DNA of 48,032 nucleotides, from IMG/VR virus record IMGVR_UViG_3300027759_000131, positions 1 through 48,032 of that record; one strand, given 5' to 3'. This document shows positions 26,777 to 36,200 of this stretch, piece by piece (within the stretch, counting starts at the first letter, position 1; each line of letters begins with the position of its first letter). The translations under genes were made by a program, and so were the position numbers. The notes under the pieces are model-generated. The model was not told where the DNA came from, did no database searches, and was given only the letters and a program-made list of their open reading frames with translations. The stretch comes from a virus.

Positions 26777-27438
26777 AGTATTTTAAATTCTTCAGGTAGC
26801 ATACGTTTAAACGATTCTAGTTTATCCTGCTCTATATTAAATGTTATTCCCACAACCCCTTGCGTAAAATTGTTTATCAATCCTAATTTGTTTGCTTCGT
26901 TAAACCATGGACTCATGGTGTTATCAAATAAAAATCTAGCGTGGCCTGTATTCTCCATACTAGTAGCTAACGATACTTCGACTGGATTGTTTAATTTATT
27001 ATTTTTTAATAGTTTTCTAACTACCAATTGTACTCTTGCTCTACGGCCAAAATTTGTAGCAGTATGTAGGAAACTTGCATCCATGTCGTACCAAATACCG
27101 TCTTGTGACAACGGATACATTGTTTCTCTTACTAGGTCAATTAGATAGCTGTTGTCACCTAGTATATTCAAATGGTACCTATCATCTATGTCAGCATGAA
27201 TTTGATAACATTGGTTAGGATCTAAAATAATGATTCTTGCTTCGCCTTTACTTACAGGCAATGAATCATAAAGTGTTTCCCAAACTGTACCTTTGTACTC
27301 ATCTTTTAAAACCCACGGGTCATAGAAGAAGTTACCAGTTGGCTGGTTGATAGTTGTTTTCATTCCTCCAGTTGGCAAATGGTGACATGCCTCTTGAAAT
27401 AAGTTTGGATTAGTAGTATAATTAGTAGGAGTTAGCAT
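26773..27438 (-). CDS. Aspartyl/asparaginyl hydroxylase-like protein
   Basis: The 221-residue protein has an intact site: CYQIHADIDDRYHLNIL (HxD plus the R-x-H pair typical of Asp/Asn beta-hydroxylases), WYDMDASFLHTATNFGRRARVQLVV (distal His, Arg). It is the intact counterpart of the degenerate 20270 protein. The first ATG lies 5 nt after a minus-strand ATAAATA box, at the expected transcription start, and no Shine-Dalgarno is visible, so a leaderless start is possible. Confidence 0.75.
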   Translation of the reverse strand: MLTPTNYTTNPNLFQEACHHLPTGGMKTTINQPTGNFFYDPWVLKDEYKGTVWETLYDSLPVSKGEARIIILDPNQCYQIHADIDDRYHLNILGDNSYLIDLVRETMYPLSQDGIWYDMDASFLHTATNFGRRARVQLVVRKLLKNNKLNNPVEVSLATSMENTGHARFLFDNTMSPWFNEANKLGLINNFTQGVVGITFNIEQDKLESFKRMLPEEFKIL

Positions 27439-27443
27439 AGAAA

Positions 27444-27450
27444 TATTTAT
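27444..27450 (-). promoter_or_regulatory. Late-type promoter box, minus strand
   Basis: ATAAATA on the minus strand with a 5-nt gap to the ATG at 27438; in T4 geometry the ATG would be +1. Confidence 0.5.
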
Positions 27451-27467
27451 GTGCTACTATTATGACT

Positions 27468-27474
27468 ATAAATA
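27468..27474 (+). promoter_or_regulatory. Late-type promoter box, plus strand
   Basis: TATAAATA with a 5-nt gap to the ATG at 27480; again the ATG falls at the expected +1. Divergent partner of the box at 27444. Confidence 0.52.
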
Positions 27475-27479
27475 TTTCC

Positions 27480-28727
27480 ATGACACAATCACCCACATTT
27501 TGTATGCATCCATTTACCGGATTGGCTACCCGAGAAGATGGCGCAGTCAAAGCCTGTTGCCGTAGCCACCCAGTTGGGTTTATACAAGATGATACATTAG
27601 AAGGTATTTGGAACAACGATACAATGCAACGTATTCGTCGGCAAGTGTTAAGCGGCGAGCGTCCTGCTGAATGTGCGCCATGTTTTAACTTAGAAGACCA
27701 GGGTGTTGAAAGTTTACGGCAACGACATATTAAAGGTGAAATACCCGAAGCACGTATTAACTTGTATCCTAATACTCCATTACAAGAAATTATGCCGTTT
27801 GAATTTCCCACAATGGAAATTAAGATGAATAATTTATGTAATCTTAAATGTCGTATGTGTAACCCTATGGACAGTACTAGTTGGAATGATTGGCAAGAAG
27901 TAGAATCACATTACAAAAAAGAAGATAATTTCCTAGTACAAAAAATTATTGATTTAAACTTAAAAAAGAAGCCATTCCTTGATAGTTTTGTTGATACAGA
28001 TAACTGGTGGGCTAGTTTTGAAAAATTACTGCCTTACTTTAGACGTGTGGAATTTGCTGGAGGCGAACCTTTGATGGATCCTGCTCACTATAAAATTCTA
28101 GACATGCTAGCACCGTATGGCAATAACATTGAGATCAAGTATGCTACCAACTTGACCATGCTGGGAAAGAGTAATCGTACTATATGGCAATATTGGCCTA
28201 AATTTAAAAGCGTTGCTGTTAACGTGAGTATAGACGGCATAGGTGATAGTTATGAATATGTACGTGGCAATGCATCGTGGTCAGAGCTTGTTAATAATAT
28301 TAAACAAATTCAAACCATACCTAATATTAGTCGTATTGTTGGTGCTGTTGCTGTACAGGTTAGTAATATTTTAATACTAGATAAGATGATTAAGTATTTC
28401 TTAGACGATTTAGGAATTGTATTTTACACTAACATGGTTAACTATCCAAATGTGTTATCTGCACAAGTATTGCCGACTGAATTGAAGGCACTTGCTATTA
28501 CTAAACTAAAAGCAGTACGAGAACTTGTACCTAAATTTAAACACGTTAAGGCTAATCCTATATTGTTAGGGATTACACTGGGACAAATAGACGGCGTTAT
28601 AAATTACTTGAATGCCCAAGATCAAAGCGATAAATGGCAAGAGTGTATAGAGTTTAATCGTAAGTTGGATGCTACTCGAAATCAGAACTTTTTTAGTACT
28701 ACACCGGAATTTAAAGAATGGCAATGA
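27480..28727 (+). CDS. Twitch-domain radical SAM protein (N_twi_rSAM-like), copy 1
   Basis: Unusually, a SPASM/twitch-like cysteine module precedes the radical SAM domain: CMHPFTGLATREDGAVKACC and CAPC (Cys8, 26, 27, 65, 68), then CNLKCRMC (Cys120, 124, 127) and AGGEPLMDP. This order is that of twitch-domain radical SAM proteins, which often accompany modified peptide or glycan systems. I take the ATG at 27480, because an ATAAATA box overlaps the in-frame ATG at 27462. A paralogue lies at 31193-32500. It overlaps the QueC-like gene. Confidence 0.82.
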   Translation: MTQSPTFCMHPFTGLATREDGAVKACCRSHPVGFIQDDTLEGIWNNDTMQRIRRQVLSGERPAECAPCFNLEDQGVESLRQRHIKGEIPEARINLYPNTPLQEIMPFEFPTMEIKMNNLCNLKCRMCNPMDSTSWNDWQEVESHYKKEDNFLVQKIIDLNLKKKPFLDSFVDTDNWWASFEKLLPYFRRVEFAGGEPLMDPAHYKILDMLAPYGNNIEIKYATNLTMLGKSNRTIWQYWPKFKSVAVNVSIDGIGDSYEYVRGNASWSELVNNIKQIQTIPNISRIVGAVAVQVSNILILDKMIKYFLDDLGIVFYTNMVNYPNVLSAQVLPTELKALAITKLKAVRELVPKFKHVKANPILLGITLGQIDGVINYLNAQDQSDKWQECIEFNRKLDATRNQNFFSTTPEFKEWQ

Positions 28728-29482
28728 AAGAGGAATTAGAAAAGTTATGCAACGTAGTTGAATTTGACGGAGTGTACTTGCCTATCAATCCTTCTTGGAA
28801 AAATATAGCAATTAGTTTAAGCGGCGGTGCAGATAGTGCATTACTAGCATATCTAATATGTAGTAATTTAAAAAATGTTAACGTACATGTAATCAGTAAT
28901 ATTAGAATGTGGAGATCACGTCCATGGCAACGGACAATTTCCGTTGAGATTTTCAACTGGTTAAAAAATAGATTTCCAGAGCATAATTTTTACAGGCACG
29001 AAAATCTTATCAGTCCAGAATTAGAACACGGATCTATTGGGACCACTATAAAAGATAGATTTGGTAATATGAAATCTGGTGATCAAATCATGTCCCGCAG
29101 TTTTGCAGAATACATTGGGCACTATAATAACATAGAGATTTGGTTCGCAGGTATTACTCGCAATCCTAAATTAGATTCAATTACTATGCGACCAACTGAT
29201 CGAAATGTAGACTATTCTGACAAAACAGATATATCGCTAATGCTACTTAAATTTGGATCTGCTTTGGTATCCCATCCGTTTGTATTTGTCAGCAAGGATT
29301 GGGTTGTAAAACAATACAAGGATTTAAATATACTTGATTTGTTTAACGCCACTCGCAGTTGTGAAGGTGAGTTTGAAGGATTAGATTATCTAACATATAC
29401 TCCAGGACAGTATGTTCCTGTATGCAAGAAATGTTTTTGGTGCCAAGAACGAACTTGGGCCAAACAGGAAAACGGACTATGA
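28724..29482 (+). CDS. QueC-like PP-loop ATPase, copy 2
   Basis: PP-loop ISLSGGADSALLAYL and a C-terminal zinc site TRSCEGEF...VCKKCFWCQERTWA, again the QueC layout. It is diverged from the copy at 21418 in the central region. Start chosen as the ATGA overlap with the upstream stop (28724); an ATG 6 nt earlier is possible. It lies between two radical SAM genes, which is the context expected if it activates a carboxylate for amidation or ligation in the same pathway. Confidence 0.75.
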   Translation: MKEELEKLCNVVEFDGVYLPINPSWKNIAISLSGGADSALLAYLICSNLKNVNVHVISNIRMWRSRPWQRTISVEIFNWLKNRFPEHNFYRHENLISPELEHGSIGTTIKDRFGNMKSGDQIMSRSFAEYIGHYNNIEIWFAGITRNPKLDSITMRPTDRNVDYSDKTDISLMLLKFGSALVSHPFVFVSKDWVVKQYKDLNILDLFNATRSCEGEFEGLDYLTYTPGQYVPVCKKCFWCQERTWAKQENGL

Positions 29483-30375
29483 ATAAAGTAACTAGCCGTT
29501 GGCCACATCAGAGTAGTATTAAGATTGAATGGAATCTTGGCAAACGATGTAATTACGATTGTAGTTACTGCCCGGCAAGTATACACGACAACTCTAGCGC
29601 ACATACTGATATAGAAACGCTTAAGGCAACGGTAGACAAGTTGATGACATTAGGCAAACCTATACGTCTTAGCTTTACAGGCGGTGAACCGTGTGTGCAT
29701 CCTAAATTTTTAGAGTTGGTCAAGTATTGTAAACATGTAGGCATTACATGGATCAGTGTAACAACCAACGGTACACTGCCATACGAATTTTATTCAGCAC
29801 TAGAAGCAGATCAGATTGTGTTTAGTATACACTTAGAGTTTGACTGGAGGCGTGTATTCAATACTGTGGAAAGTGTAGTAGATTTAACAAACAAAAAAGT
29901 TATAGCACAAATAATGGCACATCATGATTACATGGATGCTGTATTACAATTACGTGCTAAATGTTTGTTAGCACACATTCCTAATACTGTAAGACGTATA
30001 CGCTGGACAGAAGGCGATCACGATTTGTTTGATGACATGCGTTACAACGCAAACGATTTAAACTGGCTTAAAGAACAAGAAGCTACCGTAGAAGGTAATT
30101 GTGTAATCGATGCTACACAAATTATGCATGCCAACGATGTAATAAAATTGAATATGAACAAATACAAAGGTTGGACTTGCAACGCAGGTATAGAAAGCCT
30201 AATGATAAATTGGGACGGAGATGTACACAGAGCGACTTGTAGAGTCGGTGGTAGTCTTGGCAACATATATGAAGGCAACTTCGTTGCTCCTAGCGAACCC
30301 GTAACTTGTGACCGTAATTTCTGTACCTGCGCGGCAGACATTCCATTGACAAAATATGCGACTTCAAACAATTAA
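29479..30375 (+). CDS. Radical SAM protein, short CNYDCSYC type, copy 1
   Basis: The start at 29479 overlaps the QueC-like stop (ATGA). CNYDCSYC (Cys24, 28, 31) and FTGGEPCVHP form the radical SAM core; C-terminal cysteines (WTCNAGIESLMINWDGDVHRATC ... CDRNFCTCAAD) make a SPASM-like auxiliary-cluster region. Related short forms lie at 35109 and 38048 on the minus strand. SPASM enzymes usually modify peptides or sugars through their auxiliary clusters. Substrate unknown. Confidence 0.82.
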   Translation: MNKVTSRWPHQSSIKIEWNLGKRCNYDCSYCPASIHDNSSAHTDIETLKATVDKLMTLGKPIRLSFTGGEPCVHPKFLELVKYCKHVGITWISVTTNGTLPYEFYSALEADQIVFSIHLEFDWRRVFNTVESVVDLTNKKVIAQIMAHHDYMDAVLQLRAKCLLAHIPNTVRRIRWTEGDHDLFDDMRYNANDLNWLKEQEATVEGNCVIDATQIMHANDVIKLNMNKYKGWTCNAGIESLMINWDGDVHRATCRVGGSLGNIYEGNFVAPSEPVTCDRNFCTCAADIPLTKYATSNN

Positions 30376-31198
30376 CCCTTCTAAATATAAAAGACTATTT
30401 GCCTTTGGGTGTAGTTTTACAAGATACTATTGGCCGACTTGGGCCGACATTCTTTCACAGGATATTCCATACTACGAAAATTGGGGTTGGGGCGGTGCTG
30501 GCAATCTTTATATTTCAAATGCCATTATGGAGGCAAATAATAGGCACAAGTTTACTAAAGATGATTTGATTGTAGTAATGTGGAGTCAAAAAGGTCGAGA
30601 AGATCGTTACGTTAATAACGAATGGATGGTAACTCCAGGAGCAATGCTAGAAGAGCGTTATGGTACTGACTGGATTAAAAGATTTTATGATGACCGTGGT
30701 GCAGTCATAAGAGATCTTGCATTAATACAATCAACGCAAATATACTTAGATACTTTAGATTGCGATTGGATTAACATGGCTATTAACAGTTTTGCCAACG
30801 GAGATGTTGATAAAATAAGAAAAACTGCTCCGGGGTATTTTAAAGGTAAAGCAGACTGGAACGATGTTATTGTAGAGTTGCACAAAGGAACAATTTCAAA
30901 TTTACTTAAAAATCAAGATGTGCTTACGTGCTACAAAGATGTATTTTTAAAAATAGAACCGTCAGTGTTTAATATACTACAAGACACTAAGGAATACAGA
31001 TCACGTGGTAGACCTAACAATGGCGATGGGCATCCTACACCTGCTGAGATTTTAAAATATCTCGATTTAGTGTTTCCTAACAATACTATTAGCAGTGCGG
31101 CAAGAGAGTATGCGGTTTCGTTTGAAGAACAAATATGGAGTCAAAAAACTACTACAGAAATTTTTGAATCTAAATCTGTTAAAATTGCTAGATTATAA
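30356..31198 (+). CDS. SGNH/GDSL hydrolase-like protein
   Basis: The 280-residue protein has FAFGCSFT with the nucleophile-like Ser20, GWGGAGN as the Gly/Asn oxyanion blocks, and DGHPTPAEILKYLD near the C-terminus as the catalytic D-x-H block. This is the SGNH order, so an esterase or O-acetyl/acyl hydrolase or transferase is likely. It overlaps the radical SAM gene by 20 nt and converges with the next minus operon by 6 nt. In phages such proteins often act on surface polysaccharide; here it may act on the product of the modification cluster. Confidence 0.7.
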   Translation: MRLQTINPSKYKRLFAFGCSFTRYYWPTWADILSQDIPYYENWGWGGAGNLYISNAIMEANNRHKFTKDDLIVVMWSQKGREDRYVNNEWMVTPGAMLEERYGTDWIKRFYDDRGAVIRDLALIQSTQIYLDTLDCDWINMAINSFANGDVDKIRKTAPGYFKGKADWNDVIVELHKGTISNLLKNQDVLTCYKDVFLKIEPSVFNILQDTKEYRSRGRPNNGDGHPTPAEILKYLDLVFPNNTISSAAREYAVSFEEQIWSQKTTTEIFESKSVKIARL

Positions 31199-32500
31199 CA
31201 AATCGCCCAACTCTGGAAATATTTTTCTAAAATCTGTTCCACGTTGTTGATCCGTTACAGTTAAATAATCCTCAAGCATAGGAAGTTTGTTAGACCAATC
31301 TTCTGCCATCATGTACTGTACTAATCCTTGCCAACGTTTAACTCCGTATGGGTTAGTCATAAATTCGTTATCAGATAATCGTCGAGAACAGAAATAGTCA
31401 ACTTGTTTTACAACTTTGTCTTTTAAATGTTGTGGAAGTACTCTAACATTTAGATAGCTAGGTAAGTATACTAAGTGTGTTCCTATTAAGCCGGCGCCGT
31501 AAGGAGGCAAGTTAATCTTTTTGAAGTTTTTACTTTCCTTCCAATGCACTAAGTCTGGTATATTCATTACATTTAACAACTGCACAGCGCAGGCAATATT
31601 AACTGTAATGTTGTTAGGAGTATCGTCTAGTCTTTCTAAGTTGGTAACAACATCACTCCATTTGCTAGGATAACGTATATAATCATTACGGACGCCTACT
31701 GCATCGACACTAAAGTTGAATTTAACTTCTTTAAAATGTTTCCATAAATCAAATAATTTTTCTGGAAGTTCAAGCCCGTTAGAATTATAACGCAAGACGC
31801 ATAATTTGGCGGCACCTGTTTCCACCATAAACTCTAATATCTTGTAGTGTTCAGGGATTAACAGAGGTTCTCCGCCTGCAAAATAAAGCTCGCGAATATT
31901 ATATGCTTGCAAACGCATATCACTTAGGAAACTACCTTTCTTATACCACGTATAATCAAAGTCGCTATTCCATTGCTGATCTTGTTTTAGTTCAATAGTT
32001 TTATATTTAGGATATTGCAGTTTCCACTCTTTAATCCAACTGCTACTATCGTGTGGACTACACATAATACATTTAAGTTGGCACAAATTTCCTAAGCGCA
32101 AATCAAAATAAGGAATGTCTACAGGTAAACTACCATCTTTGCCGGTAGCATCTATAATAGTTGGCATATCCAATCGTTCGTTCCAAACTACGGATTCCCA
32201 TTGACGTTTACTTACAATACCTTTAGATTCTTCTTCAAAGCATTTGGTACAGCTTGGAGGAACTTTATTATCTAGCATTTGAAGGCGAACTGCCTTCATA
32301 TAGTCACTATTCCAAACTTCGGCAATGGAATGTGTTTGCAAATTCATAACTTGGCCGTTTTGCTTTACAAGGCCAACATCTTTAACATCCTCTTCACCTG
32401 CGCCACTAGCATTAGCAGTACAACACACACGAACATCGCCGTTAGGGCGAGTAGCAAGATGTATCCATGGCAAAGGGCATATAGATGTTTTATTTGTCAT
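31193..32500 (-). CDS. Twitch-domain radical SAM protein (N_twi_rSAM-like), copy 2
   Basis: A paralogue of the protein at 27480: CPLPWIHLATRPNGDVRVCC and CTKC form the leading twitch module, then CQLKCIMC (Cys140, 144, 147) and AGGEPLLIPEHYK. It has 435 residues. It is the last gene of the long minus operon that begins at 39010. Reciprocal copies on both strands fit a history of block duplications in this cluster. Confidence 0.82.
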   Translation of the reverse strand: MTNKTSICPLPWIHLATRPNGDVRVCCTANASGAGEEDVKDVGLVKQNGQVMNLQTHSIAEVWNSDYMKAVRLQMLDNKVPPSCTKCFEEESKGIVSKRQWESVVWNERLDMPTIIDATGKDGSLPVDIPYFDLRLGNLCQLKCIMCSPHDSSSWIKEWKLQYPKYKTIELKQDQQWNSDFDYTWYKKGSFLSDMRLQAYNIRELYFAGGEPLLIPEHYKILEFMVETGAAKLCVLRYNSNGLELPEKLFDLWKHFKEVKFNFSVDAVGVRNDYIRYPSKWSDVVTNLERLDDTPNNITVNIACAVQLLNVMNIPDLVHWKESKNFKKINLPPYGAGLIGTHLVYLPSYLNVRVLPQHLKDKVVKQVDYFCSRRLSDNEFMTNPYGVKRWQGLVQYMMAEDWSNKLPMLEDYLTVTDQQRGTDFRKIFPELGDLL

Positions 32501-33572
32501 TGTTTAAGATTTTTTGTTTGTCTATTTTTATAAAAGGGCTATTAGGGCCGCACATGATTATACAAGTACTACTTGATTTTTCAGTCCATTTCTTTTGCCA
32601 CATTGTTTGCCACGCATCAGTTTCTACTATATTTTTAAGGCCTAATTCTAAAACATTTAATTTATTAAATCCTAGTACTTGTTGTTGTATAATGGCGCCT
32701 TCTTCTAAGACAGAATCGTCTTCATATAAACTGTATTGCTTTAATAAATTGCTATCATAGTTCGTATATAAGAACGCACCTATCATACAGCACGGGCTTA
32801 ATGTATATTGAGCATCAATGTATAGTTCTTTGTTGCGTAGACTTTGGCAATCTATAATTTCAGCGCCAGCCCATTTTTGATGCCCGGCTACCTGTTTACG
32901 TCCAATAAACTCTACTATCGTATCTTCTGGCTGTTCTATATTATAAATGAACTTGCCGCCTTTATCAACTACTGGGAACGGTCGGCTAAATCGTTTACTA
33001 TTTTTTACAGTAAATTTTTTAAATCCTAGTTCACAGGATAATTGTTCAGCTTGTTTAACTTGGTGTTGATTATGTTTAAATCTAATAAAGCACCATTCCG
33101 CTTTGCCGCCCGAGTTAATAAATGCACTTGAGTTTTTTATTATCTTATCAAAATCTGTACCAATACGATATGTTGAATGTGTATCCTCTAAGCCATCCAA
33201 TGCAAACACTACTATATGATTAGTGGGCAAACTTTCTGCTAAACTGCGCCACCAGTTTTCACTACGGGCACTGCCATTAGTATGGATCTGTAATTCTATT
33301 GTTGGGGATACAGAAGATACATAACTACACATTTTAATTAAATCGTTGTTAAGAATAGGATCTCCAAAGTCTCCACAAAAATTTAATAATCTAAGTTGAG
33401 ATAACACATCAACCGTAAATATTTTTACAAAATTATCGTAAGTCCAATCATTCAATTTAAGTAGCGGGTTATCTATGCCGCCGTGAATGTTTCGAGGACA
33501 CATTGGGCAACTAGCTTGACAACGGTTAGTTATTTCAATTTGTATCATTTCTAGCTGGTTAAATTTAAACAT
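32490..33572 (-). CDS. Radical SAM/SPASM-like protein, CQASCPMC type, copy 1
   Basis: CQASCPMC (Cys18, 22, 25) very near the N-terminus, FCGDFGDP in the GGEP position, and a late cysteine group (DCQSLRNKELYIDAQYTLSPCCMIG ... CIIMC) forming a SPASM-like region. It has 360 residues. Its paralogue at 36197-37273 keeps all of these. Overlaps the neighbouring genes by 8-11 nt, so translation is coupled. Confidence 0.82.
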   Translation of the reverse strand: MFKFNQLEMIQIEITNRCQASCPMCPRNIHGGIDNPLLKLNDWTYDNFVKIFTVDVLSQLRLLNFCGDFGDPILNNDLIKMCSYVSSVSPTIELQIHTNGSARSENWWRSLAESLPTNHIVVFALDGLEDTHSTYRIGTDFDKIIKNSSAFINSGGKAEWCFIRFKHNQHQVKQAEQLSCELGFKKFTVKNSKRFSRPFPVVDKGGKFIYNIEQPEDTIVEFIGRKQVAGHQKWAGAEIIDCQSLRNKELYIDAQYTLSPCCMIGAFLYTNYDSNLLKQYSLYEDDSVLEEGAIIQQQVLGFNKLNVLELGLKNIVETDAWQTMWQKKWTEKSSSTCIIMCGPNSPFIKIDKQKILNNDK

Positions 33573-35112
33573 TTGATTTCCAGCTTAACTTTTTATCGAT
33601 ATAAGTTTGCACAAAGTTTTTAAATTTATCGTCGGAAGTATTTAAATTAGATAACTTATAATCGTATACATTTTCATATTGATTTGTTTCGTGGTATACA
33701 AACAGCCTGTCAGTTAAGAACGGATTACAACCTCTAAGGCCTTTGAAACCATTGTCTGAATAAAATTCTTGAACTAAGGTTTCTGCTTGGTACCAATCCA
33801 TAGTATCATGTTTCCAGATAACGACATCATTTCTAGTGCTACCCACGCCACCACCCCTAGGAGTTGTAGATTGGAATAGAACATTACCGCTATCGTCTTT
33901 AGTTACAGTATATCCAGGATTTTGTCTAGCTTCTAATTTAACTAAGCCGTTGCCTACAAGTTCTTTAGTAAAACGACTTTGATTTGTTAATGTTTCATCA
34001 TAGTCGGGAACTTCTAAAATATGGGCACTGGCACTTTGTCTAGACCATTTAGTGTTTAACCATTCTAACGAGTTGTTCCATGACTCTACACTTTCGCCTG
34101 GTATACCACAAATCATCTGTATGTTTGCTCTGTAGCGTTTAGGTGCATGTATGTCAGTATAGGCTTGAAAGTCTAACAAACCGTCTTGTAACTTTTCAGG
34201 ATCCATTCCCTTACGTACAAGTTTACCAGCCGCATGATTAAATGTTTCAATACCCATACTATGTCCAAGGAAGCCTAGACGGATATAAGTATCCCAATGC
34301 TCACGATGTTTGACAACTAAGTCTCCACGAGCAAATCCACATATCCAAGGATTGTAATTTAATTCATCTACCGCATCGGCATACTTCTGTAATTTCTCAG
34401 GACGATCATTAAATGTTTCGTCCATAACACGCCAGTTCTTAATACCCCATTTTTCAAATCCTGTTTGCATTTGCAGTTTAAATTGTTCTTTGCTTACACT
34501 AACATCTTTAGCCTGTCCTATGATAGGAAAGTTACAATAACTACAACTAAACATACAGCCTCGGGCAGTTTCAATCTGCGGGCACTCGTATGCTAACATG
34601 AAATCTCTAGCTTCGTAATCAACAAGGTAACTGTCTAATGGCGCACTTGGATAGTGATGCAAACCGCGTATAACTTTCTTGTTTCCAAAGAAAGCAGAGT
34701 CTGTCATTAACGGTGCTCCTAGTGTTCCTACAAGATGCTTACACAATGCCAATATAGCATTTTCACCATAACTGTCAACCCAATAGTCCACCCCTTGTGC
34801 CGGAGTAGTCAACGCATTGTTTCCTCCTATTACAACTGGAATAGTAGGATATGATAGTTTAAGCCATGCTATGAATTCGTTTAAGTAAGGACTCCATGGA
34901 TTTAAAAATGCTGTGCCAAAACAAAACATAACTGTATTTGTATTAGTGCGGGAACGAACTAGTTCTTGTAATTCTTCCAATTGCCAAAACGCAGTAAAAT
35001 CTACCACTTCGGCATCCCAATCGTTCATCCGTAAAAATGTTGCTACACGATGTGTCCACAAGGATCTTTCCCAGCGTTTACCTGTTAAACTAAAAAATAT
35101 TGCGTGTCTCAT
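33565..35112 (-). CDS. B12-binding-type radical SAM protein
   Basis: The largest radical SAM protein here (515 residues). The N-terminal 140 residues form a Rossmann-like domain of the cobalamin-binding kind found in class B enzymes (TVMFCFGTAF, IPVVIGGNNA), although the D-x-H-x-x-G motif is not visible. C-terminal to it, GCMFSCSYC (Cys186, 190, 193) is the radical SAM site. Class B enzymes methylate unactivated carbons or do other B12-dependent radical steps. Whether cobalamin binds here cannot be told from the sequence. Confidence 0.78.
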   Translation of the reverse strand: MRHAIFFSLTGKRWERSLWTHRVATFLRMNDWDAEVVDFTAFWQLEELQELVRSRTNTNTVMFCFGTAFLNPWSPYLNEFIAWLKLSYPTIPVVIGGNNALTTPAQGVDYWVDSYGENAILALCKHLVGTLGAPLMTDSAFFGNKKVIRGLHHYPSAPLDSYLVDYEARDFMLAYECPQIETARGCMFSCSYCNFPIIGQAKDVSVSKEQFKLQMQTGFEKWGIKNWRVMDETFNDRPEKLQKYADAVDELNYNPWICGFARGDLVVKHREHWDTYIRLGFLGHSMGIETFNHAAGKLVRKGMDPEKLQDGLLDFQAYTDIHAPKRYRANIQMICGIPGESVESWNNSLEWLNTKWSRQSASAHILEVPDYDETLTNQSRFTKELVGNGLVKLEARQNPGYTVTKDDSGNVLFQSTTPRGGGVGSTRNDVVIWKHDTMDWYQAETLVQEFYSDNGFKGLRGCNPFLTDRLFVYHETNQYENVYDYKLSNLNTSDDKFKNFVQTYIDKKLSWKSNV

Positions 35113-36200
35113 GCTATTATTGTATTTTTAATTTCTATAAAATCTTGGTAGTCTTTGGCTTTAGGTATACACATACCGCACCCGCAACGTTTGTTAGGAC
35201 ATACTATAAATTTATCTTTTTGCTCAAGTCGGTTTCTTAAATCTTCAAGTAACTTATCACTATCATCTAAATTACCAATTGGGCCACGCTGTTCGTCGTA
35301 CAATGCTTGGCAGGTTTGGTGATGATAAACTAAATTTGTTTCTTGGTCAACATATAAGAAATACCAATCGACCATACAATTCCATTTTTCAAAATTAGTA
35401 TTAATTAATTTAATAGGTTGCCATGCCCCGTCAACTTTGCCTTCCACACATCGACCGCCACAACAAGCACGGCCTAGTTGGTCTCCACCTGCAACTGATT
35501 TAGGCTTGTCTTCCAATCCCATCTCGGTCCAAAACCATGCTTGCTGTTCCTTTGAATATTCATGACTAGTTCTGCGATTTGTGCCGTCTGCATCAATAAA
35601 CCAACCTTTACGTATAATTGCACCATCACCAATTGGTCTTGGATTTGCACGTATTCCTTGTTCTTTTAATTGATTGTATACTCCAGTTGTTTCTTCCCAA
35701 TGGTCTGCATGTAACATTACATTAACTTGTAGCTTAACATCTGTTTTGGATAATGCTATGATGTTTTTTATTGCACGTTCTTTTAACTTAGGATCTGCTT
35801 CTGCATGGTAGCTGATAGTTACATGGTTAATTGTATCTATAATCTTCTTAGAATAATTTTCTCCCCAGGCTCCGTTAGTAGTAAGACCTAGATAATAAAA
35901 TTCAGGCTGAGACTTAATATGATCTAGTAGATTCCAGAAATTAGGATTGGCAGTTGGTTCGCCCCCTGTAAAATTAATATTAGTGTGCGTATCTTGTTTA
36001 CGTTTAGAATTATACAAGTTAGCCCATGATTGTATAAAGCTAAATGTCTTTTTAAATTCTTCTAAACTTTTAAAATTACTAGTATTGTTATGTCTGGATG
36101 ATTCACAATAAGAGCAGTCGTAGTTACATCGTTTGCCAGTATCCCAAACAACTGAAAATGACTCATTATTAGAATTGCGTATTGCGGAAGTTTCAATCAT
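35109..36200 (-). CDS. Radical SAM protein, CNYDCSYC type, copy 2
   Basis: CNYDCSYCESSRHNN (Cys25, 29, 32), NFTGGEPTANP, then a cysteine-rich C-terminal half: GRACCGGRCVEG, CQALYDEQRG and CPNKRCGCGMC. The extra cysteines can bind one or two auxiliary clusters. It has 363 residues and ATGA-type overlaps to both neighbours. Its core resembles the protein at 29479 on the other strand. Confidence 0.82.
   Translation of the reverse strand: MIETSAIRNSNNESFSVVWDTGKRCNYDCSYCESSRHNNTSNFKSLEEFKKTFSFIQSWANLYNSKRKQDTHTNINFTGGEPTANPNFWNLLDHIKSQPEFYYLGLTTNGAWGENYSKKIIDTINHVTISYHAEADPKLKERAIKNIIALSKTDVKLQVNVMLHADHWEETTGVYNQLKEQGIRANPRPIGDGAIIRKGWFIDADGTNRRTSHEYSKEQQAWFWTEMGLEDKPKSVAGGDQLGRACCGGRCVEGKVDGAWQPIKLINTNFEKWNCMVDWYFLYVDQETNLVYHHQTCQALYDEQRGPIGNLDDSDKLLEDLRNRLEQKDKFIVCPNKRCGCGMCIPKAKDYQDFIEIKNTIIA

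Noticed and set aside
21418-29482. A complete 7-deazaguanine DNA-modification pathway built around the QueC-like proteins.
   Set aside because: No FolE, QueD, clear QueE, or transglycosylase is present in the window, and the many oxygenases and SPASM proteins are not explained by it.
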